A stretch of 64,000 nt of DNA from Lactiplantibacillus garii (GTDB lineage Bacteria > Bacillota > Bacilli > Lactobacillales > Lactobacillaceae). Where the stretch lies: the NCBI RefSeq assembly GCF_003885105.1, contig NZ_QWZQ01000002.1, positions 62,001 to 126,000 on the forward strand, given 5' to 3'. The position numbers were made by a program, and so were the translations under genes. The notes beneath the pieces are model-generated. The model worked only from the letters and a program-made list of their open reading frames with translations, made no database searches and was not told the origin of the DNA. Every line of letters starts with the position of its first letter. Within the stretch, counting starts at the first letter, position 1. Of the stretch, positions 8,644 to 17,672 are shown in pieces.

Positions 8644-8860
8644 TAGGAAATATATGTTGGGGGATAAATAATTATAAATTAGCGAAAACGGGCGGTAACT
8701 ACCGCAATTCAGCTTAAGTAATGAAGCAAACGGACCAGTTAGCGTCCTGGGACCCGTGGAGGAAATAGTTGAGAAAACACCGGTGTTAAGCAGTTTGACG
8801 TCTGAGAGGGAAACGTTAAAATGAAAAAAATCCCAATATTTCAACTTTTTTTGAAAATAA
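8644..8860 (+). other. Unassigned region between serS terminator and tRNA promoters
   Basis: No gene is evident. The stretch contains short inverted repeats (GGCGGTAACTACCGC at about 8691-8705; ACGGACC with GGGACCCGT around 8729-8757) and could be a structured transcript from the promoter at 8616-8643. No known RNA family was recognised. A 32-codon frame (8821-8919) overlaps a promoter and is not called. Confidence 0.4.
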
Positions 8861-8863
8861 GCT

Positions 8864-8891
8864 TTGCTATTTTAGTGGAGCGTGCTATAAT
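8864..8891 (+). promoter_or_regulatory. Possible upstream promoter of the tRNA cluster
   Basis: TTGCTA (8864-8869) and a perfect TATAAT (8886-8891) are separated by 16 bp. Confidence 0.55.
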
Positions 8892-8964
8892 ATTTCTTGT
8901 CGGAAAATATACGACTTAAGCACTTCAGAAAGTATATTTATCCAAAAAGATTTATAAAAACTTG

Positions 8965-8993
8965 TTGACAATCATTTGGTTGAATGATAAAGT
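8965..8993 (+). promoter_or_regulatory. Main promoter of the tRNA cluster
   Basis: A perfect TTGACA (8965-8970) and TAAAGT (8988-8993) are separated by 17 bp, about 70 bp before the first tRNA. Confidence 0.8.
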
Positions 8994-9063
8994 TAAATAG
9001 TTGTCAAAGGCAAGCGAGTAAGGCTGTTAGATACGACAACATGGCATGGTTAATAATAATCAT

Positions 9064-9145
9064 GCGGGTGTGGCGGAACTGGCAGACGCGCTAGATTTAG
9101 GTTCTAGTGTCTTACGACGTGGGGGTTCGAGTCCCTTCACCCGCA
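9064..9145 (+). tRNA. tRNA-Leu (anticodon TAG)
   Basis: Acceptor GCGGGTG pairs with CACCCGC; the anticodon loop is TTTAGGT; a long variable arm typical of tRNA-Leu is present. CCA is not encoded. Confidence 0.96.
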
Positions 9146-9148
9146 CAT

Positions 9149-9221
9149 GCCGACTTAGCTCAGTTGGCAGAGCATCTCACTAGTAATGAGGAGGTCGGAG
9201 GTTCGAATCCTCTAGTCGGCA
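9149..9221 (+). tRNA. tRNA-Thr (anticodon AGT)
   Basis: Acceptor GCCGACT pairs with AGTCGGC. The anticodon stem TCTCA/TGAGG closes a 7-nt loop CTAGTAA, giving anticodon AGT with adenosine at position 34. CCA is not encoded. Confidence 0.93.
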
Positions 9222-9242
9222 TTTACAACTTAATATTATTAT

Positions 9243-9314
9243 GCGGAAGTAGTTCAGTGGTAGAACATCACCTTGCCATGGTGGGGGTCGCGAGTTCGAA
9301 TCTCGTCTTCCGCT
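9243..9314 (+). tRNA. tRNA-Gly (anticodon GCC)
   Basis: Acceptor GCGGAAG pairs with CTTCCGC, the anticodon loop carries GCC, and the discriminator base is T. CCA is not encoded. Confidence 0.96.
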
Positions 9315-9322
9315 TTTAATTT

Positions 9323-9408
9323 GCCGGGGTGGCGGAATTGGCAGACGCACAGGACTTAAAATCCTGCGGTTAGTGATAACCGTACCGGTTCGATCCCGGT
9401 CCTCGGCA
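9323..9408 (+). tRNA. tRNA-Leu (anticodon TAA)
   Basis: Acceptor GCCGGGG pairs with CCTCGGC, the anticodon loop is CTTAAAA, and a long variable arm (CGGTTAGTGATAACCG) marks a class II tRNA. Confidence 0.96.
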
Positions 9409-9417
9409 TATTAATTT

Positions 9418-9491
9418 GCACCCATAGCGCAATTGGATAGAGTGTCTGACTACGAATCAGAAGGTTGTAGGTTCGACTCCTACTGGGTGCA
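9418..9491 (+). tRNA. tRNA-Arg (anticodon ACG)
   Basis: Acceptor GCACCCA pairs with TGGGTGC and the anticodon loop is CTACGAA. A34 is expected to be edited to inosine, as is normal for this tRNA. Confidence 0.96.
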
Positions 9492-9498
9492 TTTGTAT

Positions 9499-9572
9499 CG
9501 GGAAATAGCTCAGCTTGGTAGAGCACCTGGTTTGGGACCAGGGGGTCGCAGGTTCGAATCCTGTTTTCCCGA
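9499..9572 (+). tRNA. tRNA-Pro (anticodon TGG)
   Basis: Acceptor CGGGAAA pairs with TTTCCCG and the anticodon loop is TTTGGGA. The body is nearly identical to the next tRNA. Confidence 0.96.
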
Positions 9573-9624
9573 TCGTATCTTAACAGTCTTAGTGTTAAAC
9601 TAGGGCTTTTTGTTTAAACTTTAA

Positions 9625-9698
9625 CGGGAAGTAGCTCAGCTTGGTAGAGCACTACGTTCGGGACGTAGGGGTCGCAGGTTCAAATCCTGTTTTCCCGA
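9625..9698 (+). tRNA. tRNA-Pro (anticodon CGG)
   Basis: Acceptor CGGGAAG pairs with TTTCCCG. The anticodon stem CTACG/CGTAG closes the loop TTCGGGA, giving CGG. It differs from the upstream tRNA-Pro mainly in the anticodon arm, suggesting duplication and divergence. Confidence 0.95.
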
Positions 9699-9717
9699 TT
9701 ACGGCTAAACCACTTAG

Positions 9718-9747
9718 TCCGGTCAATTCGTTGACCGGATTTTTTTG
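9718..9747 (+). terminator. Terminator of the tRNA cluster
   Basis: TCCGGTCAA and TTGACCGGA close a TTCG tetraloop and are followed by T7. Confidence 0.93.
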
Positions 9748-9949
9748 TGCCGAAAATTCAAGCTGGGTGCTCAGACCGGCGTTAGTTCGATAGGTTGCCG
9801 GTATCAGGATTCTTCACTATAAAGCAGTCGGATTAAAATGCGGCCTTTCCACGGGAATTACCGGTCCAATCAATTGAAAGCTTGCAGGGAGCGTGCTATG
9901 CTGGAACAACCGTGGAGACCGCGTCAGCGTGCGTGCTAGGTGAAATTCT
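9748..9949. other. Intergenic region with no recognised feature
   Basis: About 200 bp between the tRNA terminator and the ctsR promoter. No ORF with a ribosome site, no RNA family and no repeat were recognised. Confidence 0.5.
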
Positions 9950-9977
9950 TTGCTTTTTTCGATTATCCTCGTATAAT
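9950..9977 (+). promoter_or_regulatory. Promoter of ctsR-clpC
   Basis: TTGCTT (9950-9955) and a perfect TATAAT (9972-9977) are separated by 16 bp. The CtsR box begins 3 bp downstream. Confidence 0.75.
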
Positions 9978-9980
9978 AAT

Positions 9981-9997
9981 AGTCAATATTAGTCAAA
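9981..9997 (+). promoter_or_regulatory. CtsR operator (direct heptad repeat)
   Basis: AGTCAATATTAGTCAAA fits the CtsR consensus of two RGTCAAA heptads spaced by three bases, with one mismatch in the first heptad. It covers the expected transcription start, consistent with autorepression of ctsR-clpC and release on heat stress. Confidence 0.88.
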
Positions 9998-10019
9998 GAT
10001 AACGAAAAGGGTGAAGCAC

Positions 10020-10487
10020 ATGCAAAGTCAAAATATCTCCGATATTATTGAGAAGTATTTAAAAAGTATTTTGGCGGACGCAGAGCACGTTGAAATTCGG
10101 CGCTCCGAAATTGCCGACCTTTTTAACGTGGTACCTTCCCAGATTAACTACGTCATTAAGACCCGCTTTACCATTCAAAATGGTTACTTAGTTGAAAGTA
10201 AACGGGGCGGTGGCGGCTACATTCGAATTGAAAAGGTTAATTTGATGGATGATGCCGATGTTTTGGACACCCTCATTCAAGTGATTGGTGATTCAATAAC
10301 ACAGCGGGATGCCTATGCGGTCGTGCAAAGCTTGTATGAAGATAACGTTTTAAATCGCAGGGAAGCCCAGTTGATTTTAGTGGCCACCGATCGCAATACC
10401 TTAGGGGTTGACGATCACGACTTGGAAAATAGTCTGCGGGCCCGGATTATTATTGGGATTTTAAATCATCTGCGTTACGAAAGCTAA
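10020..10487 (+). CDS. ctsR: Class III heat-shock repressor CtsR
   Basis: A 155-residue winged-helix repressor of clp genes. The start MQSQNISDIIEKYLKSIL, the DNA-binding region (EIADLFNVVPSQINYVIKTRF, about 28-48) and the glycine-rich wing KRGGGGYIRI (about 60-69) are diagnostic. A GTG at 10011 is in frame but overlaps the ribosome site AAAAGGGTG; ATG 10020 is better placed. It lies 18 bp before clpC. The McsA/McsB kinase genes of Bacillus are absent from this operon, as in other lactobacilli. Confidence 0.95.
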   Translation: MQSQNISDIIEKYLKSILADAEHVEIRRSEIADLFNVVPSQINYVIKTRFTIQNGYLVESKRGGGGYIRIEKVNLMDDADVLDTLIQVIGDSITQRDAYAVVQSLYEDNVLNRREAQLILVATDRNTLGVDDHDLENSLRARIIIGILNHLRYES

Positions 10488-10505
10488 AGAAAGCGAGGAA
10501 TCGCA

Positions 10506-13010
10506 ATGGATAACCTATTTACCCCCAGTGCCAAAAGTGTCCTAGTTTTAGCCCAAGAACAGGCGAAGTATTTTAAACATCAGGCCGTTGGCACGGAACA
10601 TTTACTATTAGCTTTAGCCATTGAAAAAAATGGCATTGCCAATAAAGTTTTACAGCAATACGCCGTGAGTGAAGACGATATTCGTGAAGAAATCGAGCGC
10701 TTTACGGGTTATGGGACTTTGAGCAACGTTGGCAAGGATACCTACTTGCCGTATTCACCGAAAGCTAAAGAAATTTTGTCCGTTGCTGGCGACGAAGCAA
10801 AACGCTTAGGCGCTAATAAAATTGGGACGGAACACTTGCTGTTAGCAATGTTATCCGACGAAAGTATCCTGTCCTCGCGGATCTTAATGAACTTAAACTT
10901 AGATTTAGGCCAAACCCGGAAGGTGGTTCTGCGTAAACTCGGTGTCAGTGACGCCATGGGCAAACGTAAAACCAACGGCCCGGTTCGCGGTGGCAAAAAG
11001 GCCGAAGGGACCCCGACGTTGGATTCCTTAGCGCGGGACCTGACCCAGTTAGCTAGTGAAAAGGAAATGGACCCGGTCGTTGGCCGTTCCAAGGAAGTAA
11101 AGCGGGTCATTCAGATCTTATCACGGCGCACGAAGAATAACCCCGTTTTGATTGGGGAACCCGGGGTCGGTAAAACGGCCATCGCGGAAGGTTTAGCGCA
11201 AAAGATCGTGGCCGGGGACGTCCCGAGCGACATGGCTGATAAACGCCTAATGATGCTCGACATGGGCTCCCTGGTGGCCGGGACCAAGTACCGTGGTGAA
11301 TTTGAAGACCGCTTAAAGAAAGTGATCGACGAAATTTATAACGATGGTCACGTGATCCTGTTCATCGACGAACTGCATACCCTGATTGGGGCCGGTGGCG
11401 CGGAAGGTGCCATTGACGCTTCCAACATTTTGAAGCCGGCGCTAGCCCGGGGCGAACTCCAAACCATCGGGGCCACGACCTTAAACGAGTACCAAAAGTA
11501 CATTGAATCGGACGCGGCCTTAGAACGGCGCTTTGCGACCGTCATGGTCAACGAACCCAGCCAAGACGAAGCGGTTGAGATCTTACGCGGCTTACGGCCC
11601 CGTTACGAAGATCACCACCACGTTAACATTACGGACGAGGCGGTTGAACAAGCCGTTAAGCTGTCCAGTCGTTACATCAGTGACCGCTTCTTACCGGATA
11701 AGGCCATTGATTTAATGGATGAAGCCGCGGCGAAGGTTCGTATCGACCAAATGGGTAAGCCGAATAAGCTCACCAAGAATCAGGATAAGTTGGCTAAATT
11801 GCGCGCGGATAAGGAAGCGGCCATTGAAGCCCAGGACTTCGAAAAGGCGGCCGATATCCGCAAGCAGGAAATGCAACTGAAAAACCGGGTCGATAAGATC
11901 GAAGCCAACCAGGAAGAAGAAGCCGCCAAGGGTGACGGTCCCCGTTACACGTTAAACGTTAACGGTGAAGACATTGCCCAGGTCGTGGCCGAATGGACCG
12001 GTGTTCCGCTGACCCAGTTGCAAAAATCCGAAAGCGAACGTTTAGTGAACTTGGAGAAGATTTTGCACGAACGGGTCATCGGCCAACCGGAAGCCGTTTC
12101 CGCGGTTGCCCGAGCGATTCGCCGGGCACGCAGCGGCTTAAAGGATCCGAGTCGTCCAATTGGTTCCTTCATGTTCCTCGGACCGACCGGGGTTGGGAAG
12201 ACCGAACTGGCCAAGGCGTTAGCCGCCGCCATGTTTGGGTCGGAAGACAACATGATCCGGATCGATATGTCGGAATACATGGAACGTTACTCGACCAGTC
12301 GTTTGATTGGTTCGGCTCCCGGCTACGTGGGTTACGACGAAGGCGGGCAGTTGACCGAAAAGGTTCGCCAGAAACCATACTCGGTCGTGCTGTTTGACGA
12401 AGTTGAAAAGGCCCACCCGGACGTCTTTAACATTCTGTTACAAGTACTGGATGACGGTTACTTGACCGACTCGAAGGGCCGCAAAGTCGATTTCCGCAAC
12501 ACCATCCTGATCATGACTTCGAACCTCGGGGCCACGACCTTACGGGATGAAAAGTCGGTCGGGTTTGGTGCCGAAGACCGGGCTAACGATTACAACGCGG
12601 TCGCGGCGACGATTCGCCAAGCCTTGAAGCAAACGTTCCGGCCAGAGTTCTTGAACCGAATCGATGAGACCATCGTCTTCCACTCCTTAAATAAGGAACA
12701 GTTGCACGAAATCGTTAAGTTGATGTCCAAGGAAATTATCGACCGGGTGGCCCAACAAGATATTCGCCTGAAGATCACCCCGGCAGCCGTTGACGTGGTT
12801 GCTAAGGCTGGTTTTGATCCGGAATACGGGGCACGGCCAATTCGCCGGGCACTCCAAACCGAGATTGAAGACCGCTTGAGTGAAGAGTTACTGACCGGCG
12901 CGATCAAGGCGCACGACGTCGTGACGATTGGTGCCACCAAGGGTGTTATTAAAATTAACGTTAAAGAACAACCGAAAACGGACGGCCGTTCGACCGTTTC
13001 CGCGAAATAG
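10506..13010 (+). CDS. clpC: ATP-dependent Clp protease ATPase subunit ClpC
   Basis: An 834-residue Hsp100 unfoldase that feeds substrates to ClpP. Two Clp_N repeats occupy residues 1-145. AAA domain 1 has Walker A GEPGVGKT (217-224) and Walker B ILFIDE (284-289). A UVR-type middle segment ([20 protein letters not shown], about 431-450) sets ClpC apart from ClpB. AAA domain 2 has GPTGVGKT (559-566) and a C-terminal D2-small domain. GAGGAA precedes ATG 10506. It is co-transcribed with ctsR and ends in a strong terminator. Confidence 0.97.
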   Translation: MDNLFTPSAKSVLVLAQEQAKYFKHQAVGTEHLLLALAIEKNGIANKVLQQYAVSEDDIREEIERFTGYGTLSNVGKDTYLPYSPKAKEILSVAGDEAKRLGANKIGTEHLLLAMLSDESILSSRILMNLNLDLGQTRKVVLRKLGVSDAMGKRKTNGPVRGGKKAEGTPTLDSLARDLTQLASEKEMDPVVGRSKEVKRVIQILSRRTKNNPVLIGEPGVGKTAIAEGLAQKIVAGDVPSDMADKRLMMLDMGSLVAGTKYRGEFEDRLKKVIDEIYNDGHVILFIDELHTLIGAGGAEGAIDASNILKPALARGELQTIGATTLNEYQKYIESDAALERRFATVMVNEPSQDEAVEILRGLRPRYEDHHHVNITDEAVEQAVKLSSRYISDRFLPDKAIDLMDEAAAKVRIDQMGKPNKLTKNQDKLAKLRADKEAAIEAQDFEKAADIRKQEMQLKNRVDKIEANQEEEAAKGDGPRYTLNVNGEDIAQVVAEWTGVPLTQLQKSESERLVNLEKILHERVIGQPEAVSAVARAIRRARSGLKDPSRPIGSFMFLGPTGVGKTELAKALAAAMFGSEDNMIRIDMSEYMERYSTSRLIGSAPGYVGYDEGGQLTEKVRQKPYSVVLFDEVEKAHPDVFNILLQVLDDGYLTDSKGRKVDFRNTILIMTSNLGATTLRDEKSVGFGAEDRANDYNAVAATIRQALKQTFRPEFLNRIDETIVFHSLNKEQLHEIVKLMSKEIIDRVAQQDIRLKITPAAVDVVAKAGFDPEYGARPIRRALQTEIEDRLSEELLTGAIKAHDVVTIGATKGVIKINVKEQPKTDGRSTVSAK

Positions 13011-13041
13011 GCAAACAGTTTAAACTGTGACTATTAATGAT

Positions 13042-13087
13042 AAAACCGGTACTATTCCTAATTTTGGGGAATGGTACCGGTTTTGTG
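13042..13087 (+). terminator. Terminator of ctsR-clpC
   Basis: AAAACCGGTACTATTCC pairs with GGAATGGTACCGGTTTT and is followed by a short T tract. Confidence 0.88.
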
Positions 13088-13194
13088 CTTCAACCGAACC
13101 GTTGTTGCCGTTTTTTCGGCAGACTTACTTTGTATCCCCAAGCTGATTGGTGTAGATTATAATAGTAGATAAAAAGGGGAAGGAAGATGATGAA

Positions 13195-13797
13195 ATGGTG
13201 ACGCGCGCAGAACAGTTGGCTAAGACCCACCAGGCAATTTTAGAAACGTCACGAGAGCTGTTTTTAAAAAACGGCTACGCCGCAACGAGTACCCGCGACA
13301 TTGCCAACGCGATTGGCATTACCCAGCCGGCTTTATATCATCATTTCAAAGATAAAGAAGTGATTTTTTTGGCGGTGATCAACACCGTCGGGGCGGAAAT
13401 CAAAACGGGGATCGAAGCAATTTTAACGAGTGACCAACCGCCACTGGAACAGCTAACGGACGTTTCAATGTTATTGACCCATAAGCACCCGGCCGACGTC
13501 TTTACACTGATCCATACTAGTTTTAAGGCGTTGTCACCGGAACATATCCGGGAATTAGCGGGGATGTTTACGACCGACTACGCTCAGCCGATTCAGGCGG
13601 TCTTTGAACAGCCGGCCATGCACTTGCAGGCCAACGTCACGCCCGCGATGGCGGCCAACTTCTATTTGACTAGTCTGAGTCCGCTATTTAACAGTTTTCA
13701 CCAGATTGGGGACCCGAACGCGGACGAACGGACCCGGGTCCAAACGCTATTAAAGATGATTTTGTACGGGGTGGCCCAGGCTCCAACTAACAACTAA
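13195..13797 (+). CDS. TetR-family transcriptional regulator
   Basis: A 200-residue repressor-type protein. The N-terminal helix-turn-helix is clear (YAATSTRDIANAIGITQPALYHHF, about residues 28-51). The C-terminal ligand domain gives no recognisable specificity. It stands alone between clpC and rpoB, so no target can be inferred from neighbours. ATG 13195 lies behind GGAAG; two other ATGs just upstream are out of frame. A TATAAT at 13158-13163 may be its -10 box but lacks a good -35. Confidence 0.85.
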   Translation: MVTRAEQLAKTHQAILETSRELFLKNGYAATSTRDIANAIGITQPALYHHFKDKEVIFLAVINTVGAEIKTGIEAILTSDQPPLEQLTDVSMLLTHKHPADVFTLIHTSFKALSPEHIRELAGMFTTDYAQPIQAVFEQPAMHLQANVTPAMAANFYLTSLSPLFNSFHQIGDPNADERTRVQTLLKMILYGVAQAPTNN

Positions 13798-13814
13798 AAA
13801 AACGGGGTTGCAAC

Positions 13815-13843
13815 TTGACAACCGCTGGTCCAAGCGGTATATT
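13815..13843 (+). promoter_or_regulatory. Promoter upstream of rpoB
   Basis: A perfect TTGACA (13815-13820) and TATATT (13838-13843) are separated by 17 bp, giving a leader of about 200 nt before rpoB. Confidence 0.82.
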
Positions 13844-13913
13844 ATAACTTGTCTGTAACCGTGAACTCGAACAACGGCGCAATCTATTGTCTGCGCGGTT
13901 CGTTAATAATAAT

Positions 13914-13953
13914 CCAAAAATAGTTAACTTAAATGACTATTTTTGGTTTTTTT
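13914..13953 (+). terminator. Terminator-like hairpin in the rpoB leader
   Basis: CCAAAAATAGT (13914-13924) pairs with ACTATTTTTGG (13936-13946), followed by T7. It lies between the TTGACA/TATATT promoter and rpoB, so it either attenuates the rpoBC transcript or ends a short RNA of about 100 nt. Confidence 0.8.
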
Positions 13954-14049
13954 ATGCTCAAAATTCGGTTAATAACGCATTTGTAACATAAATGTAATAT
14001 TTGATTGAACGGCGAGCGGGTTCCGGAATAATAAGAAGGGGTGAACAAC

Positions 14050-17000
14050 TTGGCCGGACATTTAGTAAAATACGGTAAACACCGTACCCGTAGAAGTTAT
14101 GCGCGTATCAAGGAAGTTCTTGATTTGCCTAACTTGATCGAAATCCAAACCGATTCTTACCAATGGTTCTTGGACGAAGGTCTCCGGGAAATGTTTGAAG
14201 ATATTATGCCAATCGACGATTTCGCAGGGAAACTTTCACTTGAATTTGTCGACTATCAACTATTAGAACCAAAGTACACCGTCGAAGAAGCTCGTGAACA
14301 TGATGCCAACTACTCGGCACCATTGCATGTGACCTTGCGTTTGACTAACCACGAAACTGGTGAAATCAAATCGCAAGACGTATTCTTCGGTGATTTTCCA
14401 TTAATGACTGAACAAGGGACGTTCATCATTAACGGTGCCGAACGGGTCATTGTTTCACAATTGGTTCGTTCACCCGGCGTTTACTTCAATGAAGAATTAG
14501 ATAAAAACGGCCGTCCAAGCTACGGTACCACCGTTATTCCTAACCGTGGGGCTTGGCTGGAATTAGAAACCGACGCCAAGAACATCGCCTACGTTCGGAT
14601 CGATCGGACGCGGAAGATTCCGTTAACGGAATTAGTCCGGGCCTTAGGTTTCGGTTCCGACGACGATATCATCGATATGTTGGGTGAAACTGACAGTTTG
14701 ATGAACACGTTGGAAAAGGACGTTCATAAAAACACCGACGATTCCCGGGTCGAAGAATCCTTAAAGGATATCTACGAACGGCTACGTCCTGGTGAACCCA
14801 AAACTGCCGACAGTTCCCGGAGTTTGTTAACGGCTCGGTTCTTTGATCCGAAACGTTACGACTTCGCACCGGTTGGTCGTTACAAGGTCAACAAGAAGTT
14901 AAGTATGAAGACCCGTTTAACTGGTCAAACCTTAGCGGAAACCTTAGCTGATCCCGACACTGGTGAAGTGATCGCGCAAAAGGGCGACGTCATTGACAAG
15001 AACGTGATGGCCAAGTTAGCACCATACTTGGAACGTGACGATTTCAAGACGATCACCTACACGCCTTCCGACGAATCAGTCGTCACTAACCCGATGGTCT
15101 TACAAGTGGTTAAAGTTTACTCCCAAAACGACCCTGAAAAGGTGCTGAACGTGATTGGGAACGGCAACATTGATTTGAAGTTCAAGCACATTTTGCCAGC
15201 GGATATCATTGCTTCCATTAACTACTTCTTTAACTTGCAAGAAGGCCTCGGCACGACCGATGACATTGATCACTTGGGTAACCGGCGGATTCGTTCCGTG
15301 GGTGAATTATTGCAAAACCAATTCCGGATCGGGTTATCCCGGATGGAACGGGTCGTTCGTGAACGGATGTCGATCCAAGACGCCGCAACCGTAACGCCGC
15401 AACAATTGATCAACATTCGTCCCGTGGTTGCTTCAATCAAAGAATTCTTCGGGTCATCACAACTGTCACAATTCATGGACCAAACCAACCCGTTAGGTGA
15501 ATTAACGCATAAGCGGCGTTTATCAGCCTTAGGACCTGGTGGTTTGACCCGTGACCGTGCCGGTTATGAAGTTCGAGACGTGCACTATACCCACTACGGT
15601 CGGATGTGCCCAATCGAAACGCCTGAAGGCCCGAACATCGGTTTGATCAACAGTTTGGCTTCTTACGCCAAGGTCAACCGTTACGGGTTCATCGAAACAC
15701 CGTATCGCCGGGTTGACTGGACGACGCATAAGGTTACCGATAAGATCGACTACTTAGCAGCCGACGAAGAAGACCAATTTGTGATCGCGCAAGCCAACTC
15801 GCCATTGAACGATGACGGTTCGTTCGTTGAAGACACCGTTTTAGCCCGGGAAAAGGAAGAAAACTTGGAAACGTCAATCGAAAATGTCGATTACATGGAC
15901 GTTTCACCTAAACAAGTGGTTGCCGTCGCAACGGCATGTATTCCTTTCTTGGAAAACGATGACTCTAACCGGGCCCTCATGGGTGCCAACATGCAACGGC
16001 AAGCCGTTCCGCTGGTTGATCCGCACGCTCCGTTAATCGGGACTGGGATTGAATACAAAGCGGCCCACGACTCCGGGATCGCCTTGATCTGTCGTCATGA
16101 AGGGACCGTTGAATACGTTGACGCGCGTGAAGTTCGCGTTCGCCGCGACGATGGTTCGCTTGACACTTACAAATTAATGAAATTCCGCCGGTCAAACGGT
16201 GGTAAGAACTATAACCAACGGCCAATCGTTAAAGTCGGCGACCACGTCGATAATGACGAAGTCTTAGCCGACGGGCCAGCCATGGAAGGCGGGGAATTAG
16301 CCTTAGGTCAAAACCCATTAGTAGCCTTCATGACTTGGAACGGTTATAACTTCGAAGATGCCATCATCATTAACGAACGGTTAGTTCGCGAAGATGTTTA
16401 CACTTCGATTCACATTGAAGAATACGAATCAGAAGCGCGTGATACGAAGTTAGGACCTGAAGAAATGACCCGCGAAATCCCTAACGTTGGGGAAGACGCT
16501 TTGAAGAACTTGGACGAAGACGGGATCATCCGGATCGGTGCCGAAGTTAAAGACGGTGACATCTTAGTTGGTAAGGTAACGCCTAAAGGGGTTACGGAAT
16601 TATCAGCCGAAGAACGGTTACTACACGCCATCTTTGGTGAAAAGGCCCGTGAAGTCCGGGATACCTCACTGCGGGTTCCTCACGGTGGCGGCGGGATCAT
16701 CCAGGACGTTAAGATCTTTACCCGTGAAAACGGGGACGAACTTTCACCTGGTGTTAACATGATGGTCCGCGTTTACATCGCGCAAAAGCGGAAGATTCAA
16801 GTTGGTGACAAGATGGCCGGTCGTCATGGTAACAAGGGGACCGTTTCCATCGTGGTACCGCAAGAAGATATGCCGTACATGCCAGACGGGACGCCAATCG
16901 ATATCATGTTGAGTCCCATGGGTGTGCCTTCACGGATGAACATCGGACAAGTTTTGGAATTGCACTTGGGGATGGCCGCACGTAAGCTCGGTATCCACAT

Positions 17001-17655
17001 GGCCACACCAGTCTTTGATGGGGCGCGTGATTCTGATATTTGGAAGGCCGTTCGTGAAGCCGGTGTCGACGAAGACGGTAAGTCAATCGTCTACGATGGT
17101 CGGACCGGGGAACCTTTCGACAAGCGGATTGCCGTTGGGGTCATGCACTACATGAAACTTAGCCACATGGTCGATGATAAGATCCACGCCCGTTCAATTG
17201 GACCGTACTCCTTAGTTACGCAACAACCCCTTGGTGGGAAAGCGCAATTTGGTGGCCAACGGTTTGGTGAAATGGAAGTTTGGGCCCTTGAAGCGTACGG
17301 GGCAGCCTACACCCTTCAAGAAATCTTGACTTACAAGTCCGATGACGTGGTTGGTCGGGTTAAGACCTATGAAGCCATCGTTAAGGGTGAACCAATTCCT
17401 AAGCCGGGTGTGCCGGAATCCTTCCGCGTGCTGGTTAAAGAATTACAAGCACTGGGCCTTGATATGAAGGTGCTGGATGCTGACGATAAAGAAATTGAAT
17501 TGCGGGACATGGACGATGACGACGATGAAGTGGTTAACGTGGATGCCTTAAGCAAATTCCAACAAGAACAACAACAAAAGGCCGCTGACAAGTCGGGTAA
17601 GACCGATACAACGACGACTGAAGCAACAACGAACGCGCACCAGGATAATCAATAA
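14050..17655 (+). CDS. rpoB: DNA-directed RNA polymerase subunit beta
   Basis: A 1201-residue beta subunit. TTG 14050 gives the conserved start [20 protein letters not shown] and is preceded by GGGGTG; the frame also opens at GTG 14041, which overlaps that ribosome site. The rifampicin region ([20 protein letters not shown]) has the usual sensitive-type residues. The conserved [12 protein letters not shown] and [20 protein letters not shown] segments are intact. The tail is acidic (DDDDDE), then Gln/Thr-rich and likely disordered. It is followed 17 bp later by rpoC. Confidence 0.98.
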   Translation: MAGHLVKYGKHRTRRSYARIKEVLDLPNLIEIQTDSYQWFLDEGLREMFEDIMPIDDFAGKLSLEFVDYQLLEPKYTVEEAREHDANYSAPLHVTLRLTNHETGEIKSQDVFFGDFPLMTEQGTFIINGAERVIVSQLVRSPGVYFNEELDKNGRPSYGTTVIPNRGAWLELETDAKNIAYVRIDRTRKIPLTELVRALGFGSDDDIIDMLGETDSLMNTLEKDVHKNTDDSRVEESLKDIYERLRPGEPKTADSSRSLLTARFFDPKRYDFAPVGRYKVNKKLSMKTRLTGQTLAETLADPDTGEVIAQKGDVIDKNVMAKLAPYLERDDFKTITYTPSDESVVTNPMVLQVVKVYSQNDPEKVLNVIGNGNIDLKFKHILPADIIASINYFFNLQEGLGTTDDIDHLGNRRIRSVGELLQNQFRIGLSRMERVVRERMSIQDAATVTPQQLINIRPVVASIKEFFGSSQLSQFMDQTNPLGELTHKRRLSALGPGGLTRDRAGYEVRDVHYTHYGRMCPIETPEGPNIGLINSLASYAKVNRYGFIETPYRRVDWTTHKVTDKIDYLAADEEDQFVIAQANSPLNDDGSFVEDTVLAREKEENLETSIENVDYMDVSPKQVVAVATACIPFLENDDSNRALMGANMQRQAVPLVDPHAPLIGTGIEYKAAHDSGIALICRHEGTVEYVDAREVRVRRDDGSLDTYKLMKFRRSNGGKNYNQRPIVKVGDHVDNDEVLADGPAMEGGELALGQNPLVAFMTWNGYNFEDAIIINERLVREDVYTSIHIEEYESEARDTKLGPEEMTREIPNVGEDALKNLDEDGIIRIGAEVKDGDILVGKVTPKGVTELSAEERLLHAIFGEKAREVRDTSLRVPHGGGGIIQDVKIFTRENGDELSPGVNMMVRVYIAQKRKIQVGDKMAGRHGNKGTVSIVVPQEDMPYMPDGTPIDIMLSPMGVPSRMNIGQVLELHLGMAARKLGIHMATPVFDGARDSDIWKAVREAGVDEDGKSIVYDGRTGEPFDKRIAVGVMHYMKLSHMVDDKIHARSIGPYSLVTQQPLGGKAQFGGQRFGEMEVWALEAYGAAYTLQEILTYKSDDVVGRVKTYEAIVKGEPIPKPGVPESFRVLVKELQALGLDMKVLDADDKEIELRDMDDDDDEVVNVDALSKFQQEQQQKAADKSGKTDTTTTEATTNAHQDNQ

Positions 17656-17672
17656 AAAGGGAGGTCGGTCCT

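Noticed and set aside
8821-8919. 32-codon hydrophobic frame MKKIPIFQLF...
   Set aside because: It overlaps a TTGCTA-16-TATAAT promoter, the ribosome site is distant, and no support beyond the open frame exists.
9107-9319. 70-codon frame in the tRNA cluster
   Set aside because: It runs through three tRNA genes; the translation has no meaning.
13158-13163. TATAAT before the TetR gene as a full promoter
   Set aside because: No -35 hexamer at acceptable distance; kept only as a remark in the gene entry.
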